Part shown: in pieces, positions 33,630 to 42,160 of the stretch | Numbering within the stretch: the stretch's first letter is position 1 | How the letters are laid out: each line of letters begins with the position of its first letter | Origin: Streptomyces sp. NBC_01231 | GTDB taxonomy: Bacteria > Actinomycetota > Actinomycetes > Streptomycetales > Streptomycetaceae | Direction of reading: 5' to 3' | Assembly: GCA_035999765.1 (NCBI GenBank) | Contig: CP108521.1 | Span: 5,890,001 to 5,954,000, forward strand | DNA length: 64,000 nucleotides | Notes under the pieces: model-generated | What the model was told of the DNA's origin: nothing | The model's input: only the letters and a program-made list of their open reading frames with translations | The model's database searches: none | Translations under genes and position numbers: made by a program

Positions 33630-34151
33630 GTGACGAACTCCGCGGAACGGCAGCCTGCCGACTTGGACGCCTACGAGGACAGAGCGCGTCGTGGGCCGTG
33701 CTTCGTGTGTGCCTTTGTCTCGGGGCACCCCGACTACGGGCATCACACGGTCTTCGAGGACGAGGACCACGTCGCCTTCCTCGACCGGTGGCCCACCCTG
33801 GCCGGCAAGGTCCTGGTCGCGCCGAAGAGGCATGTCGAGCATGTCGTGCGTGATCTCGACCAAGAGGCGTACGTCCGGCTCGTGCTCGTCGTTCGGGAGG
33901 TCGCCCTCGCGGTGGAGGACTGCGTGGGAGCCGAGCGGACGTACCTGTACTCGCTGGGGAGCCGGCAGGGCAACGCGCATCTGCACTGGCACATCGCCGG
34001 TCTGCCACCGGACGTGCCCTACGAGCAGCAGCAGTTCCACGCGCTGATGGCCGAGGGCGGTGTGCTGGCCATGAGCCCCGAGGAGTCCGTCGACATGGCC
34101 GCGCGTATCCGTGAACGCATCGCGGCTCGCGGCGGGCTCCGGGTGCCGTGA
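33630..34151 (+). CDS. HIT family protein (histidine triad nucleotide hydrolase)
   Basis: 173 residues from a GTG. The HIT motif is GNAHLHWHIAGLP, whose triad H-phi-H-phi-H-phi includes the nucleophile histidine. FVCAFVSGHPDYGHHTVFED and DEDHVAFLDRWPTLAGKVLVAP are the N-terminal strands. These enzymes hydrolyse or transfer nucleoside monophosphates; the substrate here is unknown. It stands alone. Confidence 0.9.
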   Translation: MTNSAERQPADLDAYEDRARRGPCFVCAFVSGHPDYGHHTVFEDEDHVAFLDRWPTLAGKVLVAPKRHVEHVVRDLDQEAYVRLVLVVREVALAVEDCVGAERTYLYSLGSRQGNAHLHWHIAGLPPDVPYEQQQFHALMAEGGVLAMSPEESVDMAARIRERIAARGGLRVP

Positions 34152-34331
34152 CCGGATCTCAAGTCCAGGGCCCGTACCTCACGCGGGGTTCCCGCCCCCA
34201 GCGGTGGGGCTGATTCCGCGAGCGACGCCTACGACTGCTCCGAGACGCCCGTTGGCCCGACTCCGTCCAGCCTCAGCCTGACCTCGCGCGATCGCGCAGA
34301 AGACACATCCGTCGTCCGACAACCCGCCCCC

Positions 34332-35267
34332 TCAGTTCGCGGCCTGAAACCAGGCCGGCAGATCACGTGAGGCTTCGTCCGCCAGGATGCGTTCCAGGGA
34401 TCGTCGGCCCAGCCGACTCATGACCCGGTTGCTGTCGACGTAGTACCAGACCAAACCCATCGCTTGAACGAAGGCCCATGCCTTGCCTCGCTCCCATTCG
34501 AGGTCGTTGCTACCGAGGTGATCGCGGAGTACCTGCCGCGGCCCGGCCTCCAGCAGATGCCACACGCTCACGAGATCCAGGGAAGGGTCAGCCGGCCCGA
34601 AGCCGCCGACGTCGAGCACCCCCGCAAGACGGCCGTCGGACACGAGCACGTTGCCAGGGATCAGGTCGCAGTGGGCCATGACGTCCTCAGCCGCCCCTCG
34701 CGGCAGATCGCGCAAGGCCGCCCAGATGCGGCGAAGCCGAGGAACGTCCAGGAGTTGCTCACTGCGCGTGAAACAGGTCTCCATCCACGCGTCGTGGGAT
34801 CGCAGATCGCCGCCTCGGCCGGAGCCGGCGAAGGTGCGGCCACGCGTGTCGATCGCGCGCAGGCCGACGATGAGATCGGCCAAGTCGCGGGCGAACGCGA
34901 CTGATTCGCCGGGGTCCTCGTCGTCGGCCACGACCCCCGGCAACCACGTCTGCACCGACCACGGAAGCGGGTAGCCTGCCCCGGGTTCACCGAGCGCCAC
35001 CGGCTCGGGCGTGGGGAAACGCGTGCGGCCCGCCAGCTCGCGAGCCGCCTCCGCCTCGGACTCCAGCCGGCGCCGCGTCGGCTCGACGTCGGCGGACTCA
35101 AGAGGGAACCGAGCCGCGAACCGATCGCCGATGCGGAAGAGGGCGTTGACCGTACCCTGCGAAGCGACGCTCCTGACGGGCAGGCTCCGCCACTCGGGAA
35201 ACTGCTGATCCACCAACGCGCGCACCGTCTCAGGCGACACCGTCAGCTGGTTGGGGTGCATCCGCAT
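34332..35267 (-). CDS. Aminoglycoside phosphotransferase-like kinase (APH family)
   Basis: 311 residues of the protein-kinase-like APH fold. The N-lobe shows VASQGTVNALFRIGDRFAARFPL with the ATP-binding lysine replaced by an arginine-rich pattern. The catalytic loop is MAHCDLIPGNVLV (His, Asp, Asn) and the metal-binding loop LDVGGFGPADPSLDL. Many such proteins phosphorylate small metabolites rather than antibiotics. I chose ATG 35267 (MRMHPNQLTVSPETV), and 35261 is as likely. It lies tail-to-tail with the HIT gene across 180 bp of featureless DNA. Confidence 0.82.
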   Translation of the reverse strand: MRMHPNQLTVSPETVRALVDQQFPEWRSLPVRSVASQGTVNALFRIGDRFAARFPLESADVEPTRRRLESEAEAARELAGRTRFPTPEPVALGEPGAGYPLPWSVQTWLPGVVADDEDPGESVAFARDLADLIVGLRAIDTRGRTFAGSGRGGDLRSHDAWMETCFTRSEQLLDVPRLRRIWAALRDLPRGAAEDVMAHCDLIPGNVLVSDGRLAGVLDVGGFGPADPSLDLVSVWHLLEAGPRQVLRDHLGSNDLEWERGKAWAFVQAMGLVWYYVDSNRVMSRLGRRSLERILADEASRDLPAWFQAAN

Positions 35268-35356
35268 GGCGGAAGCATCCGCGTCACGGGCCTTCAACGG
35301 CAACCCGTTTATGACCGGTCGACCTGACAGTCGGGGCCCTGCCAGGCTGACCAGCC

Positions 35357-35881
35357 ATGACCGCTTACGAATTGTTGCTCATCGGTGGTGGGGCAGGCGT
35401 CGGAAAGACGACCGTCGCCTGGGAGGTATCGGCGGCGTTGCAAGGGAGAGGAACGGCGCACTGTCTGATCGAGGGCGACTACATGGACCAGATCCATCCG
35501 GCCCCGGAGGACGACCCTCACCGCGCAGCCATCACCGAACGGAACACCGCGGCGGTCTGGTCGAACTACAGCGCTCTCGGCCAGCATCGCCTCATCTACA
35601 CCAACACGGTGAGCATCCTGGAGGAGCCGATGATCAGCCGGGCCATGGGTGGCGGCGAGGTCCGAGCCACCTGCGTCCTGCTCACGGCCGAGGAAACGAC
35701 CGTGCGGGAACGGCTCGCCCGACGCGAGATCGGCTCGCAGCTCACCGCTCACATCGAGCGGAGCCTGCGCGCGGCAGCGGAGCTGGACGAGAAGGCTCCG
35801 GCGGGCACGGTCCGCATACCGACCGACGGCCGGTCGATCGAGGACATCGCCGTACGCGTGATCCAGGCGGCTGCCTGGTAG
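35357..35881 (+). CDS. P-loop ATPase/kinase of unknown substrate
   Basis: 174 residues. Walker A is GGGAGVGKTTVAWEVSAAL (residues 10-28), and the lid may be in ETTVRERLARREIGSQL. It looks like a small nucleoside- or sugar-kinase-type AAA protein (similar to chloramphenicol phosphotransferase-like or adenylylsulfate kinase-like sets). The ATG at 35357 is 53 bp from the divergent APH-like gene. The catalytic base cannot be assigned by eye. Confidence 0.75.
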   Translation: MTAYELLLIGGGAGVGKTTVAWEVSAALQGRGTAHCLIEGDYMDQIHPAPEDDPHRAAITERNTAAVWSNYSALGQHRLIYTNTVSILEEPMISRAMGGGEVRATCVLLTAEETTVRERLARREIGSQLTAHIERSLRAAAELDEKAPAGTVRIPTDGRSIEDIAVRVIQAAAW

Positions 35882-35914
35882 CGGGCCGAACACCGTGACC
35901 GGAGCACCCCGGGG

Positions 35915-36105
35915 TCACATGAGCGCCTCGACGATGCGTCGGCACCGCACCGGGTCCTCGGTGAAGCCGGCTTTCAGCCCCCACAGCCAGTACTCGACGG
36001 CTCGGAGCAGCGCCCACCTGCGCGCCCGGTCGCGGTCGAGGTCCGCGGCGTCGGCCGCCAGCGCGTCGATGAACCACTCGACGCGCGGCGCCGTAAAAAA
36101 TCCGC
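35915..36105 (-). pseudogene. C-terminal fragment of a phosphotransferase-like protein
   Basis: The frame ending at 35915 reads EWFIDALAADAADLDRDRAR and RWALLRAVEYWLWGLKAGF, then TEDPVRCRRIVEALM. This is the helical C-terminus of an APH-type phosphotransferase (about 55 residues). No catalytic loop or start codon belongs to it; upstream sequence is a run of unrelated codons. It is a truncated relic close to an intact APH-like gene. Confidence 0.5.
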
Positions 36106-36141
36106 TCGGCCGCGGGCATCGGCGCAAGGCAGAGTGACCTG

Positions 36142-36948
36142 ATGAGCGAACGAGGACTGGACCACGAGGGAACGATCGCACGTGAGGGTGCCCTGGACCG
36201 GGTGCCGGCGGCATTCATCCCCGTCGTCGACGCCGCCCGCGCTCGTATCACTGAGATGTTCGACGGCATGCGGCTGCACAGTGCCTACATCTACGGCAGC
36301 ATTCCGCGCGGCACCGCCATCCCCGGAGTCTCCGACCTCGACCTCCAGCTGGCCCTCCACCACGAGCCCACCGAAGCCGACCGCGCCGACGCCGAAGCCG
36401 TCGAGGCAGCGCTCGACGACGCGTTCCCGCAGATCAACGGCGTCGGCATCCTGCTGACGAGTACCCGCGCGCTGCTGAGCGAACTTGAACGCCACGACGC
36501 CGGGTTTTTCCTGGCCTGCCTGTGCACCCCGCTGCTCGGCCCCGACCTCGCCGAACAACTGCCGCGATACCGTCCAACGACCCTGCTCGCCCGCGAAACG
36601 AACGGCGATCTCGGGCTCGTGCTGGGCCGTTGGCGGACCCGAGCCGCCGAAGCCGCCACGGACGCCGACCGCCGGGTCCTCAGCCGCGGCGTCGCCCGCC
36701 GTATCGTGCGCACCGGATTCACTTTGGTCATGCCCCGTTGGGGCGGCTGGACCAGCGACCTCGACGAGTCCGCCGCCGTCTTCGGCCGCTACTACCCGCA
36801 GCGCGCCGAGCAGATGCGTGTCTCAGCGGTCATCGGCCGCACCCCCTCGGCCGATCCGGCAGTGCTCAGCATGCTCATCGACGACCTGGGCCCCTGGCTC
36901 GCCGTCGAGTACACAGCTGTGCATGGCGAGAAGGCGCCGCGTCCCTGA
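36142..36948 (+). CDS. Nucleotidyltransferase-fold protein (Pol-beta/aminoglycoside adenylyltransferase-like)
   Basis: 268 residues. The GS motif with paired aspartates is in YIYGSIPRGTAIPGVSDLDL (about residues 51-70), as in aminoglycoside 4'- or 9-adenylyltransferases and other Pol-beta transferases. The C-terminal helices (RGVARRIVRTGFTLVMPRWG) are typical of the kanamycin-type helical domain. It may adenylylate a small molecule or a nucleic acid; there is no direct evidence for antibiotic modification. Three transferase-type genes (this, the APH-like kinase and the P-loop protein) lie together. Confidence 0.78.
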   Translation: MSERGLDHEGTIAREGALDRVPAAFIPVVDAARARITEMFDGMRLHSAYIYGSIPRGTAIPGVSDLDLQLALHHEPTEADRADAEAVEAALDDAFPQINGVGILLTSTRALLSELERHDAGFFLACLCTPLLGPDLAEQLPRYRPTTLLARETNGDLGLVLGRWRTRAAEAATDADRRVLSRGVARRIVRTGFTLVMPRWGGWTSDLDESAAVFGRYYPQRAEQMRVSAVIGRTPSADPAVLSMLIDDLGPWLAVEYTAVHGEKAPRP

Positions 36949-37300
36949 AAGGCGTGAGGCGCAGGGGGCTGTCAGGCCGGACCAGGGGAGGAGGACCGGG
37001 CAGCCGACTCGGCCTCGGTCGGAGTGGGCGGAGCGGTCCCAGCTGGGGTCCTGGAGGGCGGATTCCAGGAGGCCCGTGCATCAGGCCGGCAGGGCGGTCG
37101 AAACCCATCTCGGTGCTGCCATCGACGAACGCGGCAAGGTATCGCTCGGGGAGCAACCCCCAGCTGCTCAGACGTAGTTGCTTGGACCAGTCGGTGCTCA
37201 GGCTGAACAACTCGGTCATTCACTCGGCGGCGGCAGGGCGACAGCCGAGCCGCCGATGCCTTGGCTGACCGGTCGTAGCGCCGGTCAGCCGGGCTGACCC
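36949..37300. other. 352 bp with no clear gene
   Basis: Sequence between the nucleotidyltransferase and the debranching-like enzyme. On the minus strand an open frame (36875-37219) begins MTELFSLSTDWSKQL and continues RYLAAFVDGSTEMGFDRPAG, which looks protein-like for 45 residues and then becomes Pro/Arg-rich and implausible. I recognise no family; it may be the start of a broken gene. A second small frame on the plus strand is not convincing. Confidence 0.35.
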
Positions 37301-39472
37301 TCAAAACCGCGATGCCGCATGTTCCTCGACGATCAGTCCCGCCGGTGCCGAAACCGATTCGATCCGGCCGTCGGAGCCGACGGTGACGTCGAGCCGTTCT
37401 CCGGCCACGGTGAGCCCTGCGACGGTGAGTGCGCCCACGGGCAGTTGGCCTGTCGGCCGGAGGTGGAGACGGCCTGTGGGGACGTCGGGTTCCAGTCCGG
37501 TCATAGCCGTCATGAGGGCGATGGCTGATGCCGCCGACCAGGCTTGGGGCCGGCAGGCGGCCGGGTAGGGGACCGGTGCGGGGGTGTCCGCGCGTGCGTC
37601 GCCGCCCCACAGTTCCGGCAGCCGGTAGTCGAACGTTGGTGCTGCGGCGAGGATGCCCTCGACAAGCCGGGCGGCGGCCTTGGGGTGGCCGCTGCGGGCG
37701 AGGCCGGTGACGGCGATGGCGGTGTCGTGCGGCCAGACGGTGCCGCAGTGGTAGCGCAGCGGGCCGAATCCGCCGGACTGGGACGACATCGTGCGCAGCC
37801 CGTAAGCGTCGGACATGTCCGGGGCGGCGAGTCGTGCGGCGACGGCGGCGGTCTCGTCGGCGTTGAGTATGCCGGTGGCCAGGAGGTGACCCATGTTGCT
37901 CGCGACGGCGTCGACGGGGCGGCCCGAGCCGTCAAGTGCCATGGCGGGATAGGGACCTTGCTGATCGGACACCCAGAACCGGGCGCGGAACCGGTCGGCG
38001 AGGCTCGCCGCGAAGGTCCGCCAGCGTTCGCCGTCCGGCAGCCCGAAGGCGTCGAGGAGGGCCGCCCCGGCGAGGGCCGCCTCATAGGCGTAGCCCTGGA
38101 CTTCGGCGAGAGCCAGGGGAGCGTCGGCGAGGCGGCCGTCTGCGAACCGGGCGGCGTCACCGGAGTCCTTCCAGCCCTGGTTGGCCAGACCGGTGCCGCT
38201 GCGATCGATGTAGGCAAGGAACCCGTCACCGGCCTGGGCTGCGGTCTCGATCCAGCCGAGCGCGGCCTGGAGCGCGGGCAGCAGCGGTTCGATGTCGGCG
38301 GGGGGCAGGCCCCAGCGCCATGCGTCGTGGAGCAGGCAGATCCACAGGGGGGTCGCGTCGACCGTGCCGTAGTAGACCGGCGGGAGGCGAAGGCCCATGC
38401 CGTCGTCGAAGACTCCGCGCCGTACCTCGTGGAGGATTTTGCCCGGCTCTTCCTCCGCCGCCGGATCGGTGCGGGTGCCCTGCTGGGCGGCCAGGGTGCG
38501 CAAAGTGCCCAGCGCGAGGTCAGTGCCCAGCGGCAGGAGCATCCGTGCCGCCCACAGGCTGTCCCGGCCGAAGAGCGTGAAGAACCACGGGACGCCCGCG
38601 GCGAGGAAGGTGTCACCGGGCGATGCGGCCATGGCCATACGCAGCGACTGGAGGTCGTCCAGGCTCTGCGCGACGAGGGCGGGCAGGCGCCGGTCGTCGG
38701 CGGTGACCTCCGGACGCTGCCAGGTGGGCCGGGGGTCGGCGGCCGTGACGACCGCGTCGGGCTCCGTGATCTCGACGGCCAGGTGCAGGTCGACGTTCTC
38801 GCCGGGCTCGACCGTGAGGGTCCAGGTCAACGTGGAGTGCTCGGCGTTGGGCGTCGCGCCCGGGGCGCTGACGGCGACGGCGACCGTGCCGTCGCCCCAG
38901 CGCAACTCGCCGGTGCCGGAAGAGAGTTCGCCCGCGGGCTGAAGAGGAGACCGGGGCGCCAGGCCGGCTTTCGCGTGCTCCAGGGTCACGAGGTCTCCAG
39001 CGACTTCTACCCGGACGGCGAGATGCACCGGTGTCGTCGCGGTGGAGCGAACGGTCAGCTGTTCGGTGAGCAGGCCGGGATTGAGGATGCGCCGCCGGTC
39101 GACCCGGACGGTCGGGTCGGGAACGCTGTCGCCGAGCGCCTGGGCCAGACCGACGAAACGGCTGCGTCCGGGTCCGTCCGCCGCGGTCATGACCGCGACG
39201 ACAGGCATCCAGCCTTTGCCATCCCCGCCCACCACGCCCTCGCCGACTGCCGGAGGCGCCTTCCCGGCGTGCCCGCCGGACGGGGCGCCGACAGGGCGCA
39301 GTGTCACGCGCAGCAGACTCACCGCGCGTACGTCGGCGTGGAAGAGACCCTGCACGCCCGCCCCGATGGCGGAGGCGTCGAGGTTGCCGTCCGGCTCGGA
39401 CAGCACGACGGTCGGGGCGGCGAGGGTGACCGCGAGGTCGTGCAGGAGCGGCTGCCGCTGGGGTGAAGTCAT
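37301..39472 (-). CDS. Amylo-alpha-1,6-glucosidase-like (glycogen debranching N-terminal domain) enzyme
   Basis: 723 residues. The N-terminal 260 residues form a beta-sandwich glycogen-debranching domain (PLLHDLAVTLAAPTVVLSEP, GAGVQGLFHADVRAVS). The C-terminal (alpha/alpha)6 barrel has GVPWFFTLFGRDSLWAARML, DATPLWICLLHDAW, and the segment GTVWPHDTAIAVTGL that is diagnostic of GH15/GH63-type enzymes. It should release glucose from alpha-glucan or similar oligosaccharides and acts inside the cell because there is no signal peptide. It is divergent from lacI with a palindrome in between, and therefore regulated with the transporter operon. Confidence 0.85.
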   Translation of the reverse strand: MTSPQRQPLLHDLAVTLAAPTVVLSEPDGNLDASAIGAGVQGLFHADVRAVSLLRVTLRPVGAPSGGHAGKAPPAVGEGVVGGDGKGWMPVVAVMTAADGPGRSRFVGLAQALGDSVPDPTVRVDRRRILNPGLLTEQLTVRSTATTPVHLAVRVEVAGDLVTLEHAKAGLAPRSPLQPAGELSSGTGELRWGDGTVAVAVSAPGATPNAEHSTLTWTLTVEPGENVDLHLAVEITEPDAVVTAADPRPTWQRPEVTADDRRLPALVAQSLDDLQSLRMAMAASPGDTFLAAGVPWFFTLFGRDSLWAARMLLPLGTDLALGTLRTLAAQQGTRTDPAAEEEPGKILHEVRRGVFDDGMGLRLPPVYYGTVDATPLWICLLHDAWRWGLPPADIEPLLPALQAALGWIETAAQAGDGFLAYIDRSGTGLANQGWKDSGDAARFADGRLADAPLALAEVQGYAYEAALAGAALLDAFGLPDGERWRTFAASLADRFRARFWVSDQQGPYPAMALDGSGRPVDAVASNMGHLLATGILNADETAAVAARLAAPDMSDAYGLRTMSSQSGGFGPLRYHCGTVWPHDTAIAVTGLARSGHPKAAARLVEGILAAAPTFDYRLPELWGGDARADTPAPVPYPAACRPQAWSAASAIALMTAMTGLEPDVPTGRLHLRPTGQLPVGALTVAGLTVAGERLDVTVGSDGRIESVSAPAGLIVEEHAASRF

Positions 39473-39579
39473 GGAAGCTCCGTCCGGTGCCCTCGTGTCT
39501 CGTGGGCGGTTTGTGAGGGCAATTCGTGACCGCGCCGACTCTTGACAGGCCGAGCGCCGGTCGCCACAGTAACCGATCA

Positions 39580-39599
39580 GAACGCTAAATTTAACGTTC
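39580..39599. promoter_or_regulatory. LacI-type operator between the debranching-like gene and lacI
   Basis: gaacgctaaatttaacgttc is a 20 bp palindrome with one mismatched pair, A/T-rich and typical of LacI family operators. It lies 107 bases before the enzyme start and 85 before the lacI start, so it can control both. A TTGACA (39542) with CACAGT 17 bases on is a candidate lacI promoter just upstream. Confidence 0.7.
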
Positions 39600-39684
39600 A
39601 AATCCAAGCCGGGACGACGTTACGATGCGGCACCGCGACGGCGATACGCTGCGGCGCAGTGAACTTTGTGGAGGTGGCTTCGCG

Positions 39685-40710
39685 ATGGCGCGAGTAACAC
39701 TCGAGAGCGTGGCGCGGCATGCCTCTGTGTCGATGCAGACGGTGTCCAACGTCATCAACGCTCCGCATCGGGTGCGGCCGGAGACCCTGGCCCGCGTGCA
39801 GGCCGCCATCAAGGAACTCAACTACCGCCCGAACCAGGCTTCCCGGACGCTGCGGACCCGGCGTTCACGTCTGATCGGCGCCCGTATAGAGCCGCCGCGC
39901 GACGGCGTCAACGGCGCCGTCCTCGCCCACTTCCTCCAGTCGCTCACCGCCCGTACCCAGGAGGCCGGCTACCGGATCGTGGTGTTCACGGCCACCGACG
40001 ACGACCACGAGTGCGCCCTGTACGAACAGCTCCTCGACGACCACGATCTCGACGCCTTCGTCCTGCACGCCACACATGCCGGTGACCTCCGGACGGCGTG
40101 GCTGACCGAGCGCCGGGTGCCGTTCGTGACCTTCGGCCGACCCTGGGGAGCTGAACCGGATGCCCCCGAGCCGCACGGCTGGGTCGATGTCGACGGCGCG
40201 CAAGGGACTGTTGCCGCGACCCGGCACCTCGTCGAGGCCGGCCACCGCAGAATCGCCTTCCTGGGCTGGCCGGAAGGTTTAGAGGTCGGTGAGGACCGGC
40301 GTAGCGGCTGGGCGGCCGTTATGGCCGTGTCCGGGCTCGGCATCCCCGCCGGATACGACATGGGTGTCCCCGACGGGCTCGACACCGGTCGCGAGGCCGC
40401 CGCGGCGATGCTCGATCTGACTACGCCGCCGACCGCGATCGTCTGCGCGAGCGACTCGCTGGCCCTCGGGGCCTGGACCGAGATCACCGCACGTGGACTG
40501 CGCCCCGGGGCCGATGTCGCGGTGGTCGGCTTCGACGACTCCCCGACCGCAGGAGTCGTCGGCCTGAGCAGCGTGGCGCAGCCGTACGAGGAGGCCGCCG
40601 CCGCCTGTCTTCACATGCTCCAGGAACTGCTGGCGGCTTCCAAGAAGCCGCCCAGTCCGCCCGCGCCGGTCCTGCTGCCGCCCCGGCTCGTCGTGCGGGC
40701 GACCAGCTGA
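39685..40710 (+). CDS. LacI family transcriptional regulator
   Basis: 341 residues. The HTH at the N-terminus reads TLESVARHASVSMQTVSNVI with the hinge helix YRPNQASRTLRTRRS; the periplasmic-binding-like sensor domain follows (ARTQEAGYRIVVFTATDDDHE, GHRRIAFLGWPEG, AIVCASDSLALGAW, DVAVVGFDDSPTA). The ATG at 39685 has GGAGG ten bases upstream. It presumably represses the glucosidase and the ABC import operon until the sugar binds. Confidence 0.92.
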   Translation: MARVTLESVARHASVSMQTVSNVINAPHRVRPETLARVQAAIKELNYRPNQASRTLRTRRSRLIGARIEPPRDGVNGAVLAHFLQSLTARTQEAGYRIVVFTATDDDHECALYEQLLDDHDLDAFVLHATHAGDLRTAWLTERRVPFVTFGRPWGAEPDAPEPHGWVDVDGAQGTVAATRHLVEAGHRRIAFLGWPEGLEVGEDRRSGWAAVMAVSGLGIPAGYDMGVPDGLDTGREAAAAMLDLTTPPTAIVCASDSLALGAWTEITARGLRPGADVAVVGFDDSPTAGVVGLSSVAQPYEEAAAACLHMLQELLAASKKPPSPPAPVLLPPRLVVRATS

Positions 40711-40864
40711 GCCGCTCAGCACCCGCACCCTTTTCACCTCGCCGAGCGGCTCCGTAGTCCGTTCAGCCAACACCCGCGATCCCGCTCATGGCCACAGTGC
40801 GCCGACGGGATGCGGTTCCCTCTACCACCGGCTCGTCAGGCCGGCCTGCGCAAGGAGATTTATC

Positions 40865-42109
40865 ATGAGAAATCCGCGTACACGCTGGGCTGTTGGCGGT
40901 ATCGCGCTGCTGTCGCTCAGCCTGTCGGCCTGTGGCGGCAGCGGGTTCGACAGCGGCACCGACAGCCAGCAGTCGGCCGGCCCTGCCTCGATCAAGGTCC
41001 TCATAGCCTCCAGCGGCGACGCCGAGACGAAAGCCGTCACGGGCGCCGCCAACGCATGGGGGGCGAAGTCCGGCAACAAGGCGACCGTCACCCAGGCCCA
41101 GGACATAGGCCAGCAGCTCGGCCAGGGCTTCGCCTCGAACAACCCGCCGGACGTCTTCTACGTCGACGCCGCCCGCTTCGCGACCTACGCGAGCGCCGGC
41201 AGCCTCGAACCGTACGGCGACAGCTTCCCGGGGAAGGACGACTTCTACCCCGCTCTGCGCCAGGCGTTCACCTACGAGAGCAAGCTCTACTGCATCCCCA
41301 AGGACTTCTCCACGCTCGGCCTGCAGATCAACACCACGGCGTGGGCGAAGGCGGGCCTCACCGCCGCCGATTACCCCACCACCTGGCAGCAGCTGGCGAC
41401 CGTGGCCAAGAAGCTGACGACGGGCAAGCAGGTCGGTCTGGCACTCGGCGACACGCGCGACCGGATCGGTGCCTTCATGGTCCAGGCCGGCGGATGGGTG
41501 ACGAACAAGGACGCCACCAAGGTCACCGCGGACTCTCCCGAGAACCTCAAGGCCCTGAAGTACGTCCAGTCACTTCTCGCCGACGGCTCGGCCAAGTACC
41601 CCAAGCAGCTCGACTCCGGCTGGTCGGGTGAAGCCTTCGGCAAGCAGAAGGCCGCCATGACGATCGAGGGCAACTGGATCGCCGGCGCCATGAAGAGCGA
41701 CTACCCCGGCGTCAAGTACACGACCATCCCGCTGCCGACCGGTCCCACGGGCAAGAAGGGCACGCTCGCCTTCACCCAGTGCTGGGGCATCGCGGCGAAG
41801 AGCAAGCACAAGGCCGCTGCCATCGACTTCGTCAAGGCGATGACCGCGAAGGACGCCGAGCTGACCTTCGCCAAGGCGATCGGCGTGATGCCGTCGCGGC
41901 AGTCCGCGTCGGCCGACTACGTCGCCCAGTTCCCGCAGGACAAGGCGTTCATCGACGGCGCCGCGACTGCCCAGGCCCCGGTGAACGTCGCCAAGATCGA
42001 CCAGGTCCTCGCCGACTTCGACACCGGCCTTCAGGGGCTGCCCAACGCCGACCCGAAGCAGATCCTCGCGCGACTGCAGAAGAACGCGCAGGCGGTCGTA
42101 GGCCAGTAG
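40865..42109 (+). CDS. ABC transporter sugar-binding lipoprotein
   Basis: 414 residues. Signal peptide with lipobox LSLSACGG (Cys about 22). The type 1 solute-binding fold is visible in SNNPPDVFYVDAARFATYAS and SKLYCIPKDFSTLGLQINT, and in AAMTIEGNWIAGAMKSDYPG. It captures a sugar, probably an alpha-glucoside, for the two permeases downstream. AAGGAGATTTATC precedes the ATG. No ATPase gene is present; such systems borrow the shared MsiK-type ATPase encoded elsewhere in Streptomyces. Confidence 0.92.
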   Translation: MRNPRTRWAVGGIALLSLSLSACGGSGFDSGTDSQQSAGPASIKVLIASSGDAETKAVTGAANAWGAKSGNKATVTQAQDIGQQLGQGFASNNPPDVFYVDAARFATYASAGSLEPYGDSFPGKDDFYPALRQAFTYESKLYCIPKDFSTLGLQINTTAWAKAGLTAADYPTTWQQLATVAKKLTTGKQVGLALGDTRDRIGAFMVQAGGWVTNKDATKVTADSPENLKALKYVQSLLADGSAKYPKQLDSGWSGEAFGKQKAAMTIEGNWIAGAMKSDYPGVKYTTIPLPTGPTGKKGTLAFTQCWGIAAKSKHKAAAIDFVKAMTAKDAELTFAKAIGVMPSRQSASADYVAQFPQDKAFIDGAATAQAPVNVAKIDQVLADFDTGLQGLPNADPKQILARLQKNAQAVVGQ

Positions 42110-42160
42110 CCCGGATATCGCGGACAGTGCGCACACGAACGGAACGAGAGTGAACCTGCG

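Noticed and set aside
36875..37219. A 114-codon minus-strand gene
   Set aside because: The first 45 residues look plausible, but the rest is Pro/Arg-rich and antisense to the nucleotidyltransferase; recorded only as an uncertain trace.
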